Source of the DNA: Streptomyces sp. RerS4
GTDB lineage: Bacteria; Actinomycetota; Actinomycetes; Streptomycetales; Streptomycetaceae
Reading direction: 5' to 3'
Length of the DNA stretch: 64,000 nucleotides
Assembly: GCF_023515955.1 (NCBI RefSeq)
Contig: NZ_CP097322.1
Span: 5,566,501-5,630,500, forward strand
Each line of letters starts with the position of its first letter. Positions within the stretch are counted from its first letter, which is position 1. Under the pieces are notes generated by a model, which made no database searches, was not told where the DNA came from, and saw only the letters and a list, made by a program, of their open reading frames with translations. Below, piece after piece: positions 23,454 to 31,617 of the stretch. The position numbers and the translations under genes are program-made.

Positions 23454-24824
23454 CTAGCTGTCCATCAGGGCTCCCATCCATTCCTCGATGCCCGCCACCG
23501 TGCGGGGGAGGGCGCCCGACATCAGGCGGGCGCCGTCGGCGGTGATGACGAGGTCGTCCTCGATGCGTACGCCGATGCCGCGCAGCTCGGCCGGGAGGGT
23601 CTCGTCGTCGGGCTGGAGGTACAGGCCCGGTTCGACGGTCAGGACCTGGCCCTCCTCCAGCACCCCGTCCAGGTACGTCTCGGCCCGCGCCTTCGCGCAG
23701 TCGTGGACGTCGAGCCCCAGCATGTGGCCGCTGCTGCACAGGGTGTAGCGCCGGTGGAGGTCGCCCTCGGCGTCCTTGAGGATCCCCCACTCCATGAGGC
23801 CCTCCGCGATGACCCGCATCCCGGCGCGGTGGAAGTCCCGGAAGCTCGCCCCCGGGCGCAGCGCGGCGATACCGGCCTCCTGGGCGGCCAGGACCAGTTC
23901 GTAGACCTGCCGTTGGACCGGCGAGAAACGGCCCGACAGCGGGAGGGTGCGGGTGATGTCGGCGGTGTAGAGGGTGTCGGTCTCCACCCCCGCGTCGAGC
24001 AGCAGCAGGTGGTCGCGGTCGAGGGGGCCGTCGTTGCGGATCCAGTGCAGGACGCAGGCGTGCGCGCCCGACGCGGCGATGGTGTCGTAGCCGGTGCCGT
24101 TGCCCTCGGCGCGGGCGCGCAGGCCGAAGACGCCCTCGATCCAGCGTTCGCCGCGCGGGTGGGTCAGGGCGCGCGGCAGGGCCCGTACGACGTCCTCGAA
24201 CCCGGCGGCGGTGTGGTCGACGGCCAGTTGGAGCTGTTCGACCTCCCAGGCGTCCTTGACGAGCCGCAGTTCGGAGAGGGCGGCGGCCAGTTCGGCGTCC
24301 GAGTCGGCGTGGCGGGCGGGCGGCGTGCCGAGGGTGTCCAGGTGGGCGCAGCGGATGCCGGTCAGGTTCTCGGCCTCGGCCAGGTCGGGGCGGCGGCCCA
24401 CCCAGAACTCGCCGTAGCGGCGGTCGCGGTAGAACTCCTCGTTGCCGTCGGCGCGCGGTGAGCGCGGGCGCAGGTACAGCACCGCCTCGTGGCCGTGCGG
24501 CCCCGACGGCTCCAGCACCAGGACGTGACCCACCTGGTCCTCGCCGGTCAGTCCGGTCAGCCAGGCGTACGCGCTGTGCGGCCGGAAGCGGTGGTCGCAG
24601 TCGTTCGAGCGCACCTTCAGCTCGCCGGCCGGGATGACCAGCCGCTCGCCGGGGAACCGCGCGGAGAGCCGGGCGCGGCGGGCGGGGGTGACGGAGTGGG
24701 CGGCGACGCGTGCGGAGGTGGAAAGCGGTGAGGCCGCCCAATTCCCCGCCATGAAGCGGGACAACTCGTCCGATACCGGCAGGTCGTGGCTGCCGATGTT
24801 GAGGCGGGAGTGGGTCTCTGTCAC
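23454..24824 (-). CDS. pepP: Xaa-Pro aminopeptidase (M24B, aminopeptidase P)
   Basis: A 456-residue aminopeptidase P. The N-terminal creatinase-like domain includes FRPHSAYAWLTGL. The pita-bread domain shows all metal ligands: LLLDAGVETDTLYTADITRT (two Asp), SSGHMLGLDVHD (His), LTVEPGLYL (Glu) and VRIEDDLVI (Glu). It removes N-terminal residues preceding proline, as needed for collagen and other proline-rich peptides. GTG start with AGGGAG 5 bases upstream. It is divergent from the collagenase gene and shares with it a promoter region carrying the GntR-type operator. Confidence 0.92.
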   Translation of the reverse strand: MTETHSRLNIGSHDLPVSDELSRFMAGNWAASPLSTSARVAAHSVTPARRARLSARFPGERLVIPAGELKVRSNDCDHRFRPHSAYAWLTGLTGEDQVGHVLVLEPSGPHGHEAVLYLRPRSPRADGNEEFYRDRRYGEFWVGRRPDLAEAENLTGIRCAHLDTLGTPPARHADSDAELAAALSELRLVKDAWEVEQLQLAVDHTAAGFEDVVRALPRALTHPRGERWIEGVFGLRARAEGNGTGYDTIAASGAHACVLHWIRNDGPLDRDHLLLLDAGVETDTLYTADITRTLPLSGRFSPVQRQVYELVLAAQEAGIAALRPGASFRDFHRAGMRVIAEGLMEWGILKDAEGDLHRRYTLCSSGHMLGLDVHDCAKARAETYLDGVLEEGQVLTVEPGLYLQPDDETLPAELRGIGVRIEDDLVITADGARLMSGALPRTVAGIEEWMGALMDS

Positions 24825-24867
24825 GAAGGCTCCCTCAAGAAGCGCTGAACTGGTGGGTGCACAGGTC

Positions 24868-24896
24868 TTGCCAGTGCAATTTCACATTACTATGTT
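24868..24896 (+). promoter_or_regulatory. Promoter with embedded operator 1 (collagenase/pepP)
   Basis: TTGCCA (-35, 24868-24873) and TATGTT (-10, 24891-24896) are 17 bp apart. The 15-mer GTGCAATTTCACATT (24874-24888) fills the spacer. This is one of six sites fitting GTAMAATNTCACATT in this region, and nearly the same 30 bases recur before the transporter at 35573. Position inside the core promoter predicts repression by occlusion. The rightward promoter reads to the collagenase at 24997. Confidence 0.75.
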
Positions 24897-24996
24897 ACAG
24901 CTCACACCGCGGCACGTTAATCCCCGTCAAACGCCGCGTGAAGCAGGGCAGTTCAGGCACTTTTCCCCCACCTCCCCTCCCTCTCAGGAGCTTTCG

Positions 24997-27408
24997 GTGT
25001 CCCAGCACAGAGCTGTGCGTACGTCTCTCCTCTCCGCCGCCGTCGCGGTCACCCTCCTCGCCACCGCCGGCCAGGCCGTGACCCAGGCCGCCGACCGGGG
25101 CACCCCCGTCGCGGCGGGCGGCGCCTCCGCCTCCGCCACGTTCGCCTCCGGGGCCCCCGGCGCCACCGCGCCGAACCCCTTCGACGAGGTCGACCGCGTG
25201 GCCGACGCCAAGCAGCTCGTACCGGCGCCCGCCCCGGCCCCCGGCGGCACGGCCGTCACCGACGGTCGGATACCAGGCGCCGCCCCGGCCGCGTCCACGC
25301 CGAGCTCCACCGCCTCCGCCGAGCGCGCGGAGAAGAACCGCGAGGCGGCGACCGCCCAGTCCGCGCCCACCGCCAAGAGCGTGGCCGCCGGCGTCCCCTG
25401 CACCCTCGACGGGATCAAGAACCTCAGCCCCGAGCAGTTCGCCGACTTCCTCGGCGACCAGGCCGTCCTCGCCGACGGCTGTCTGCGCGGCCTCATATGG
25501 ACCTGGGACGCCCGCCTGGCACCGGTCATGTCCGACGCCCACGTCCAGGCGGTCGCCCGCCGGATATCCACCCTGGCCGCCGCCCACGACGGCCGTAACT
25601 CCTCCCACCTGGAGGAGATGTTCACCTACCTGCACGCCGTCGCCTACCACGACTTCTCACGCGACGAGATCGACACCACCGACGCCCCGACCGTCGCCGC
25701 CGTCCGCAAGGCCATCGACGACTTCGGCAACGCCGCGCGCACCTTCGACGTCACCCCCTCCAACGCCCGCACCCTGCGCGAGGCCCTCTACGCCGCCGGC
25801 CCCGGCCTGCGCCAGCACCAGCTCGGACTGATCAAGAAGGTCCTGGCCACCATGGACCCCGCCCACCAGGAGACCAACCGCGACGCCGGCTGGGCGGGCG
25901 CCGTCCTCGCCGCGCTGTCCACCAACTACCTGGGCGTCTACCCGGGCAACGACGACACGGCCTTCCACGCGGCGGTCGCCGCCGACCCGGCGTACCGCCA
26001 GGCCTTCAAGGCCTTCGCGGGCTACACCCACCTCAAGGGCACCGGCAACGCCTGGGTGGTGCGCGACGCGCTCGGCGAGTACGGCCGCATGGGCCAGGTC
26101 GCGGGCCTGCGGGACGCCGTCGTCGCCGACCTCGGCGCGATGCTCGGGCCCGTCAAGACGAACTTCGGCAGCGAGCCGTGGGCGAAGCTCGTCTCCTGGC
26201 TGAACTTCTACGAGGCCTGCAAGCCGTACGGGGTCTGCAAGGAGGACATCGAGAAGCAGATCTTCCCGTACACCTACACCTACGACAACGGCGCCATCAA
26301 GGTCCGCACCGCCCTCGACCGGGCCACCGTCGACCAGCTCTACTACGCGAGCAAGCAGGTCAAGGCGCAGTTCCACCGCGTCGTGGGCACCGACCAGCCG
26401 CTCGCCGGGGACCCGAACAGCACCCTCAACATCGTGCTGTACGCCTCCCGCGCCGACTACGAGAACTACCACCCGATCCTGACCGGCTACGACACCAACA
26501 ACGGCGGCATCTACATCGAGAACGGCGCCACCTTCTACACCTACCAGCGCCGCGTCCCGCAGGACTCCTCGCTCACCCTCGAAGAGCTCTTCCGCCACGA
26601 GTACACGCACTACCTCAACGGCCGCTTCGCCGTCCCCGGCTTCTTCGGCCAGGGCCCCTGGTACGAGGGCGACCGCACCACCGCCATGGACGAGGGCACC
26701 GCGGAGTTCTTCGACGGCGCCACCCGCGACAACGGCGTCGCCGTGCGCAAGTCGCTGGTCAAGAGCATCATCAACGACACCGCCGGCGGCGGCCCCCGCA
26801 TGACGGTGCAGCAGATCCTCAACGCCACCTACGACGGCGACGGATTCCGCTTCTACAGCTACGCCGGCACCTTCTTCGAGTTCCTCTGGACCGAGAAGCC
26901 CTCCGCCCTGCGCGAGATGTACACCCACCTGCGCAACAACGACGTGGCCGGCTACGACGCCTGGCGCGTGCGGTTGGGCTCGGACACCTACCTCCAGCGC
27001 GACTACAACCGCTTCCTGGACGCGCAGATCGCCAAGGTCGACCAGCTGTTCGTGCCGAACACCACCTTCACCCCCAACGACCGGCTGCGCGACTCCGCGC
27101 TCGCCTCGGTCAAGTCCTCCTTCGCGACGGCCACGTACAACACGCCGGACTGCGTGGAGAACGGCGAGCCCGGCAAGCGCCGCTTCACCTGCACGGGCCG
27201 GATCACCGCGAACCTGAAGAACTGGCGCAGTGACGACCAGAACTTCAAGGACATGTCCGAGACGGTCGACTACTTCATCCTCGACCGGGCGGGCGCGGCC
27301 TCGAACAACCTGGCCGACATGAACTGTTCCTTCGGGCCGCTTGACATCTGGGCCAACAAGACCGCGGGCAGCTCCTCCTACAGCTGTGAGGGCCCGCTGC
27401 GCGGCTGA
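24997..27408 (+). CDS. Secreted collagenase, peptidase family M9
   Basis: An 803-residue protein. The GTG start at 24997 is set by AGGAG 6 bases upstream. A Sec signal covers about residues 1-33 (RTSLLSAAVAVTLLATAGQA), followed by an Ala/Pro-rich linker to about residue 125. The collagenase activator (M9N) region follows, and then the zinc site HEYTH near residue 533 with the downstream glutamate in DEGTAEFFDG near 564, which fits the gluzincin-type M9 site. It should cut native or denatured collagen outside the cell. I see no evident PKD or collagen-binding domain; the protein is shorter than clostridial collagenases. It ends at a strong terminator and is controlled by operator 1. Confidence 0.93.
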   Translation: MSQHRAVRTSLLSAAVAVTLLATAGQAVTQAADRGTPVAAGGASASATFASGAPGATAPNPFDEVDRVADAKQLVPAPAPAPGGTAVTDGRIPGAAPAASTPSSTASAERAEKNREAATAQSAPTAKSVAAGVPCTLDGIKNLSPEQFADFLGDQAVLADGCLRGLIWTWDARLAPVMSDAHVQAVARRISTLAAAHDGRNSSHLEEMFTYLHAVAYHDFSRDEIDTTDAPTVAAVRKAIDDFGNAARTFDVTPSNARTLREALYAAGPGLRQHQLGLIKKVLATMDPAHQETNRDAGWAGAVLAALSTNYLGVYPGNDDTAFHAAVAADPAYRQAFKAFAGYTHLKGTGNAWVVRDALGEYGRMGQVAGLRDAVVADLGAMLGPVKTNFGSEPWAKLVSWLNFYEACKPYGVCKEDIEKQIFPYTYTYDNGAIKVRTALDRATVDQLYYASKQVKAQFHRVVGTDQPLAGDPNSTLNIVLYASRADYENYHPILTGYDTNNGGIYIENGATFYTYQRRVPQDSSLTLEELFRHEYTHYLNGRFAVPGFFGQGPWYEGDRTTAMDEGTAEFFDGATRDNGVAVRKSLVKSIINDTAGGGPRMTVQQILNATYDGDGFRFYSYAGTFFEFLWTEKPSALREMYTHLRNNDVAGYDAWRVRLGSDTYLQRDYNRFLDAQIAKVDQLFVPNTTFTPNDRLRDSALASVKSSFATATYNTPDCVENGEPGKRRFTCTGRITANLKNWRSDDQNFKDMSETVDYFILDRAGAASNNLADMNCSFGPLDIWANKTAGSSSYSCEGPLRG

Positions 27409-27423
27409 CCCGGCCGCAGCGGA

Positions 27424-27467
27424 CCCGGGCCGGTCCCGACCCGAACGGGGGGCGGGACCGGCCCGGG
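27424..27467. terminator. Strong terminator after the collagenase gene
   Basis: CCCGGGCCGGTCCCG (27424-27438) pairs perfectly with CGGGACCGGCCCGGG (27453-27467), a 15-bp stem with a 14-base loop. It begins 15 bp after the collagenase stop and insulates the next operon. Confidence 0.85.
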
Positions 27468-27514
27468 GTACGCACCGTGCGCCGGTCGGCGTAGACCCTG
27501 GGAACCTTCTAAAG

Positions 27515-27529
27515 AATGTGACATATTAC
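27515..27529 (-). promoter_or_regulatory. Operator 2 at the D-hydroxyproline dehydrogenase promoter
   Basis: Read on the reverse strand the site is GTAATATGTCACATT. On the forward strand it covers CATATT (27522-27527), a plausible -10 that ends 6 bp before the GTG start. The downstream transcript may therefore be leaderless, with the operator sitting directly on the -10. Confidence 0.7.
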
Positions 27530-27533
27530 TGCC

Positions 27534-28745
27534 GTGTCCCAGACTCCATCCTTCGACGTCGTGATCATCGGCGCCGGTGTCGTCGGAGCCGCCTGCGCGT
27601 ACTACGCCCGCGCCGCCGGACTCTCCGTGGCCGTGGTCGACCGCGGCCCCGTCGCCGGCGGCACGACCGGCGCCGGGGAGGGCAACCTCCTCGTCTCCGA
27701 CAAGGAGGCCGGACCGGAGCTCGACCTCGCGCTCCTGTCCACCCGCCTGTGGCGCGAACTGGCCGACGTGCTGCCCGCCGAGACGGAGTACGAGGCCAAG
27801 GGCGGCCTCGTCGTCGCCCCCGACGAGGCCACCCTGAAGGCCCTGCGCGCCTTCGCCGACGGCCAGCGCGCCGCCGGGGTCGAGGCCGTCGAGGTGGGGT
27901 CCGCCGCCCTGCGCGAGCTCGAACCCCACCTGGCCCCGGGCCCGGCCGGCGGATTCCTCTACCCGCAGGACGCCCAGGTCCAGCCCGCGCAGGCCGCCGC
28001 CCGGCTGCTCGCCGCGTCCGGCGCCGAGGTCCACCTCGGCGAGGAGGTCACGCAGGTGCTCCGCTCGGGCGGCGCGGTGCGCGGGGTGCGCACCCGCGCC
28101 CGCACCCTGCTCGCCCCGGCCGTGGTCAACGCGGCCGGCACCTGGGCCGGGGAGGTCGCCGCCCTCGCCGGCACCACCCTCCCGGTCCTGCCCCGCCGAG
28201 GCTTCGTCCTCGTCACCGAACCCCTGCCGCGGGTCGTCCGGCACAAGGTCTACGCCGCCGACTACGTCGCGAACGTGGCCAGCGACTCCGCCGCCCTGCA
28301 GTCCTCTGCGGTGGTCGAGGGCACCCCGGCCGGTCCCGTGCTGATCGGCGCGACCCGTGAGCGCGTCGGCTTCGCGCGCGGCCTCTCCACCGAGGCCCTG
28401 CGGCGGCTCGCGACCCAGGCGGCGGCGCTCTTCCCCGTCCTGGCCGACGTCCGCGTCCTGCGGACCTACCACGGCTTCCGCCCCTACCTCCCCGACCACC
28501 TCCCGGCGATCGGCCCCGACCCCCGCGTCCCCGGACTCTTCCACGCGTGCGGCCACGAGGGCGCGGGCATCGGCCTGGCCCCCGCCACCGGCGCGCTCCT
28601 CGCCGCCGCCCTCACGGGCGCGCGGCCCCCGCTGTCCCCGCGGTCGTTCCGCCCGGAGCGGTTCGAGGAGGCCGCACGGGAGGAGGCCGCGGCCGAGGGG
28701 TCGGGCGGAGCCGAATCCCGTAGCGTTCCGAGGAGGAACCCCTGA
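27534..28745 (+). CDS. FAD-dependent D-amino-acid dehydrogenase; probable D-hydroxyproline dehydrogenase beta subunit
   Basis: A 403-residue DAO-type flavoprotein: FDVVIIGAGVVGAACAYYARAAG at the N terminus, TTGAGEGNLLVSDKEAGPEL, AAGTWAGEVAAL and HACGHEGAGIGLAPATGALLA at the C terminus. With the [2Fe-2S] protein and the second flavoprotein that follow, it forms the three-part organisation known for D-hydroxyproline dehydrogenase and for opine oxidases (OoxB/NoxB-like). It would oxidise cis-4-hydroxy-D-proline to pyrroline-4-hydroxy-2-carboxylate. No ribosome site precedes the GTG, consistent with a leaderless message. The next gene overlaps its stop by one base. Confidence 0.85.
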   Translation: MSQTPSFDVVIIGAGVVGAACAYYARAAGLSVAVVDRGPVAGGTTGAGEGNLLVSDKEAGPELDLALLSTRLWRELADVLPAETEYEAKGGLVVAPDEATLKALRAFADGQRAAGVEAVEVGSAALRELEPHLAPGPAGGFLYPQDAQVQPAQAAARLLAASGAEVHLGEEVTQVLRSGGAVRGVRTRARTLLAPAVVNAAGTWAGEVAALAGTTLPVLPRRGFVLVTEPLPRVVRHKVYAADYVANVASDSAALQSSAVVEGTPAGPVLIGATRERVGFARGLSTEALRRLATQAAALFPVLADVRVLRTYHGFRPYLPDHLPAIGPDPRVPGLFHACGHEGAGIGLAPATGALLAAALTGARPPLSPRSFRPERFEEAAREEAAAEGSGGAESRSVPRRNP

Positions 28746-29068
28746 TGCGCAGCCGCAGCCGCAGCCCCCGTTCCCTGGTCGGCGGCAGCCCCGGGCCCGC
28801 CCACACCGTCACGTTCGACGGGCGGGAACTGCCCGCCCTGCCCGGCCAGTCCGTCGCCGCCGTGCTGTGGGCCGCCGGGATCCTCGCCTGGCGCACCACC
28901 CGCGAGGGCGGCGCCCCGCGCGGGGCGTTCTGCGGCATCGGCTCCTGCCACGACTGCCTCGTCACCGTCAACGGCCGCCCCAACCAGCGCGCCTGCCTCG
29001 TCCCGGCCCGCCCCGGGGACGCCGTCACCACCCAGGAGGGCACCGGCCATGCCGACCTCGCCGTCTGA
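28745..29068 (+). CDS. [2Fe-2S]-binding subunit; probable D-hydroxyproline dehydrogenase gamma subunit
   Basis: A 107-residue Fer2_4-type protein. The ferredoxin-like motif is FCGIGSCHDCLVTVNG followed by a fourth cysteine in RAC, giving Cys-x4-Cys-x2-Cys and a distal Cys. VTFDGRELPALPGQSVAAVLWAAGILAWR is the usual beginning of this small family. It would pass electrons between the two flavoprotein subunits. GAGGAGGAA lies just upstream of the ATG, which shares its first base with the previous stop. Confidence 0.85.
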   Translation: MRSRSRSPRSLVGGSPGPAHTVTFDGRELPALPGQSVAAVLWAAGILAWRTTREGGAPRGAFCGIGSCHDCLVTVNGRPNQRACLVPARPGDAVTTQEGTGHADLAV

Positions 29069-30563
29069 ACCGGACCGCGCCGACGCCCCCGCCCACGACA
29101 GCGGGAGCGACCTCGCCGTCGTCGGCGCCGGTCCCGCCGGCCTCGCCGCCGCCGTCACCGCCGCCGACCTCGGCCTGCGGGTCGTCCTGCTCGACGCGGG
29201 GGAGCGCCCCGGCGGCCAGTACTACCGCCACCCCGCCCCCGGCCTCGGGGCCGCCCGTCCCCAGGCCCTGCACCACGACTGGCGGGCCTTCGCCACGCGT
29301 GAAGCCGCCCTGCGCGCCCACGTGTCGGCCGGCCGGGTCACGTACCTGCCGCTGCACCACGTCTGGACGGTGCTCCCGGACGGCGACGGCTGGACCCTGC
29401 ATGCCGTCGCCGGCTCCGAGGAGGCCGCGGCGACCCTGCATGCCGTCGCCGGCTCCGAGGAGGCCGCGGCGACCCTGCGCGCCCGCCGGGTGCTGCTGGC
29501 CACCGGTGCCTACGAGCGCCAACTGCCCTTCCCCGGCTGGACCCTGCCCGGGGTCGTCGGCGCCGGCGGGGCGCAGGCCATGCTGAAGGGGGGCCTCGTC
29601 CTGCCCGGCCGGCGGATCGTCGTCGCCGGCAGCGGCCCGCTGCTGCTCGCCGTCGCCGGGTCGCTCGCCGCCGCCGGCGCGACCGTACCCGCCGTCGTCG
29701 AGGCCGCCTCCTACACGGCCTACGCCTCCCGCTGCGCGACCCTGCTGCGCAACCCAGGCAAACTCGCCGAAGGCGCCACGTACGGCGGCGCCCTGCTGCG
29801 CCGGGGCATCCGCCTGCTCACCCGGCACGCGGTGACCGAGGCCCACGGCGACGGGCGTGTCGAGGCCGTCACCCTCACCCGCCTCGACCGCGACTGGCGT
29901 CCCGTGCCCGGCACCGCCCGACGCGTCCCCTGCGACGCCCTCGCCGTCGGCCACGGGCTCGTGCCCCAACTCGAACTCGCCACCGGCCTCGGCTGCGCCA
30001 CCCGCCCCGCCCCCGACGGCACCGTCGCCCTGGAACTGGACGCGGCGCAGCGCACCTCCGTGCCCGGGATCTGGTCCGCCGGCGAGACCGGTGGCATCGG
30101 CGGGGCCCAACTGGCCGTGGCTGAGGGAGAGATCGCCGCCCACGCCATCGCCGGCCGGCCCGTACCCGCCGCGCTCGATCACACCCGCGCCCGGCTCCGC
30201 GCCTTCGCGGAGGCCATGGCCGCCGCGCACCGCCCGGGATCCGGGTGGACCGGCTGGCTGCCCGACGACGCCGACGCGTGCCGCTGCGAGGAGGTGCCGG
30301 CCGGCCGGATCCGCGAGGCGGTGCGTGACCTCGGGGCGCGGGACGCCCGTACGGTCAAACTGCTCACCCGGGCCGGGATGGGCTGGTGTCAGGGCCGGAT
30401 GTGCGGGCCGGCCGTGGCCGCGCTCGCCGGGGCCGAGGCGTCCGCCGACCGGCGCCCGCTGTCCTGCCCGGTCCCGCTGCGCCACCTCGCGGGGCTGCCC
30501 CCGGCCGACGCGGCGCCGGCCGATACGGCCCCGGCCGTCGAACTTCCCCCGTCCGGCCGCTGA
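29049..30563 (+). CDS. NAD(P)/FAD-binding oxidoreductase; probable D-hydroxyproline dehydrogenase alpha subunit
   Basis: A 504-residue OoxA/NoxA-like protein. The FAD site is LAVVGAGPAGLAAAVTAADLG; a second dinucleotide site is IVVAGSGPLLLAVAGSLA; ATG near 290 is in VLLATGAYERQLPFPGWTLPGV. The C-terminal BFD-like cluster has CRCEEV and GWCQGRMCGP cysteines for a second [2Fe-2S] centre. It overlaps the gamma subunit gene by 20 bp and has AGGAGGG 8 bases upstream. An exact 13-residue tandem duplication (LHAVAGSEEAAAT twice) sits near residues 116-141, where other members should have one copy. Function follows from context and architecture. Confidence 0.84.
   Translation: MPTSPSEPDRADAPAHDSGSDLAVVGAGPAGLAAAVTAADLGLRVVLLDAGERPGGQYYRHPAPGLGAARPQALHHDWRAFATREAALRAHVSAGRVTYLPLHHVWTVLPDGDGWTLHAVAGSEEAAATLHAVAGSEEAAATLRARRVLLATGAYERQLPFPGWTLPGVVGAGGAQAMLKGGLVLPGRRIVVAGSGPLLLAVAGSLAAAGATVPAVVEAASYTAYASRCATLLRNPGKLAEGATYGGALLRRGIRLLTRHAVTEAHGDGRVEAVTLTRLDRDWRPVPGTARRVPCDALAVGHGLVPQLELATGLGCATRPAPDGTVALELDAAQRTSVPGIWSAGETGGIGGAQLAVAEGEIAAHAIAGRPVPAALDHTRARLRAFAEAMAAAHRPGSGWTGWLPDDADACRCEEVPAGRIREAVRDLGARDARTVKLLTRAGMGWCQGRMCGPAVAALAGAEASADRRPLSCPVPLRHLAGLPPADAAPADTAPAVELPPSGR
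29394..29471 (+). repeat. Perfect 39-bp tandem duplication inside the alpha-subunit gene
   Basis: The 39-bp unit at 29394-29432 is repeated exactly at 29433-29471, followed by the first 7 bases of a third copy. The unit is in frame and encodes TLHAVAGSEEAAA. Identity at every base implies a very recent event. Confidence 0.95.
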
Positions 30564-30603
30564 TCGGGTCCCCCGGACCCTTGTGGCCGCATCACACCCA
30601 CTA

Positions 30604-30618
30604 GTAAAATGTCACACA
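30604..30618 (+). promoter_or_regulatory. Operator 3 at the deaminase/epimerase operon promoter
   Basis: GTAAAATGTCACACA overlaps a -10 TAAAAT (30605-30610) that follows TTGTGG (30581-30586) by 18 bp. It lies 20 bp before the DapA-family gene. The stop of the preceding gene is at 30563, so this operon has its own regulated promoter. Confidence 0.72.
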
Positions 30619-30637
30619 CCACACTAGGGAGCCCTTC

Positions 30638-31573
30638 ATGACCCACGCGCCCACCCCCGCGCCCCGTCCCGACCAGGTCGACACCCGCACCCGCCCCTGG
30701 CACGGCATCATGGTCGCCACCGCCCTGCCCCTGCGCGAGGACCTGAGCGTCGACTACGACGCGTACGCCGAGCACGTCGCCTGGCTCATCGCCGAAGGCT
30801 GCGACGGCGTGGTCCCCAACGGCTCCCTCGGCGAGTACCAGACCCTCACCGACGAAGAGCGCGCCCGCGTCGTCCGCGTCGCCGTCGAGGCCGCCGGCGA
30901 CGGGGCCCGCGTCATGCCCGGCGTCGCCGCGTACGGCAGCGCCGAGGCCCGCCGCTGGGCCGAACAGGCCGCCGAGGCCGGAGCCGGCTCCGTACTCCTG
31001 CTGCCCCCCAACGCCTTCCGAGCCGACGAGGCCGTCGTCCGCGCCCACTACGCCGACGTCGCCCGCGCCGGGCTGCCCGTCGTCGCGTACAACAACCCCA
31101 TCGACACCAAGGTCGACCTGACCCCCGAGCTGCTCGCCCGGCTGCACGGCGACGGGAGCATCGTCGCCGTCAAGGAGTTCAGCGGCGACGTCCGTCGCGC
31201 CTACGAGATCGCCGAACTCGCCCCCGGCCTCGACCTGCTCATCGGCGCCGACGACGTACTCCTCGAACTGGCCCTCGCCGGCGCCGTCGGCTGGATCGCC
31301 GGCTACCCCAACGCCCTCCCGCGTTCCTGCGCCACGCTGTACCGGGCCGCCGTCGCCGGCGACCTCGACACGGCCCTGCCGCTGTACAAGTCGCTGCACT
31401 CGCTGCTGCGCTGGGACTCCAAGACCGAGTTCGTCCAGGCCATCAAGCTCTCCATGGACCTGGCCGGGCGCCACGGCGGAGCCACCCGCCCGCCGCGCTT
31501 CCCCCTCACCGGGGAAATCGAGGCCGCCGTGCGCGCCGCCACCGAGAAGGCCCTCGCCGAGGGTCTCAACTAG
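30638..31573 (+). CDS. DapA-family lyase; probable 1-pyrroline-4-hydroxy-2-carboxylate deaminase
   Basis: A 311-residue TIM-barrel protein of the DHDPS/NAL superfamily. The Schiff-base lysine is in IVAVKEFSGD, the catalytic tyrosine in PVVAYNNPID, and the substrate loop reads PNGSLGEYQTL in place of the DapA GTTGE. In hydroxyproline catabolism this family deaminates pyrroline-4-hydroxy-2-carboxylate to 2-oxoglutarate semialdehyde. The adjoining epimerases and dehydrogenase make that the best call; true dihydrodipicolinate synthase is unlikely. AGGGAG precedes the ATG. The epimerase gene follows 44 bp later. Confidence 0.83.
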   Translation: MTHAPTPAPRPDQVDTRTRPWHGIMVATALPLREDLSVDYDAYAEHVAWLIAEGCDGVVPNGSLGEYQTLTDEERARVVRVAVEAAGDGARVMPGVAAYGSAEARRWAEQAAEAGAGSVLLLPPNAFRADEAVVRAHYADVARAGLPVVAYNNPIDTKVDLTPELLARLHGDGSIVAVKEFSGDVRRAYEIAELAPGLDLLIGADDVLLELALAGAVGWIAGYPNALPRSCATLYRAAVAGDLDTALPLYKSLHSLLRWDSKTEFVQAIKLSMDLAGRHGGATRPPRFPLTGEIEAAVRAATEKALAEGLN

Positions 31574-31617
31574 CAGCCGGCCGACCGGAGCAGGAGCAGG
31601 ACAGGAGGGGACGTCCG

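Noticed and set aside
30638..31573. DapA-family gene considered as lysine-pathway dihydrodipicolinate synthase
   Set aside because: The substrate loop differs (NGSLGEYQ), and the neighbours are hydroxyproline enzymes.
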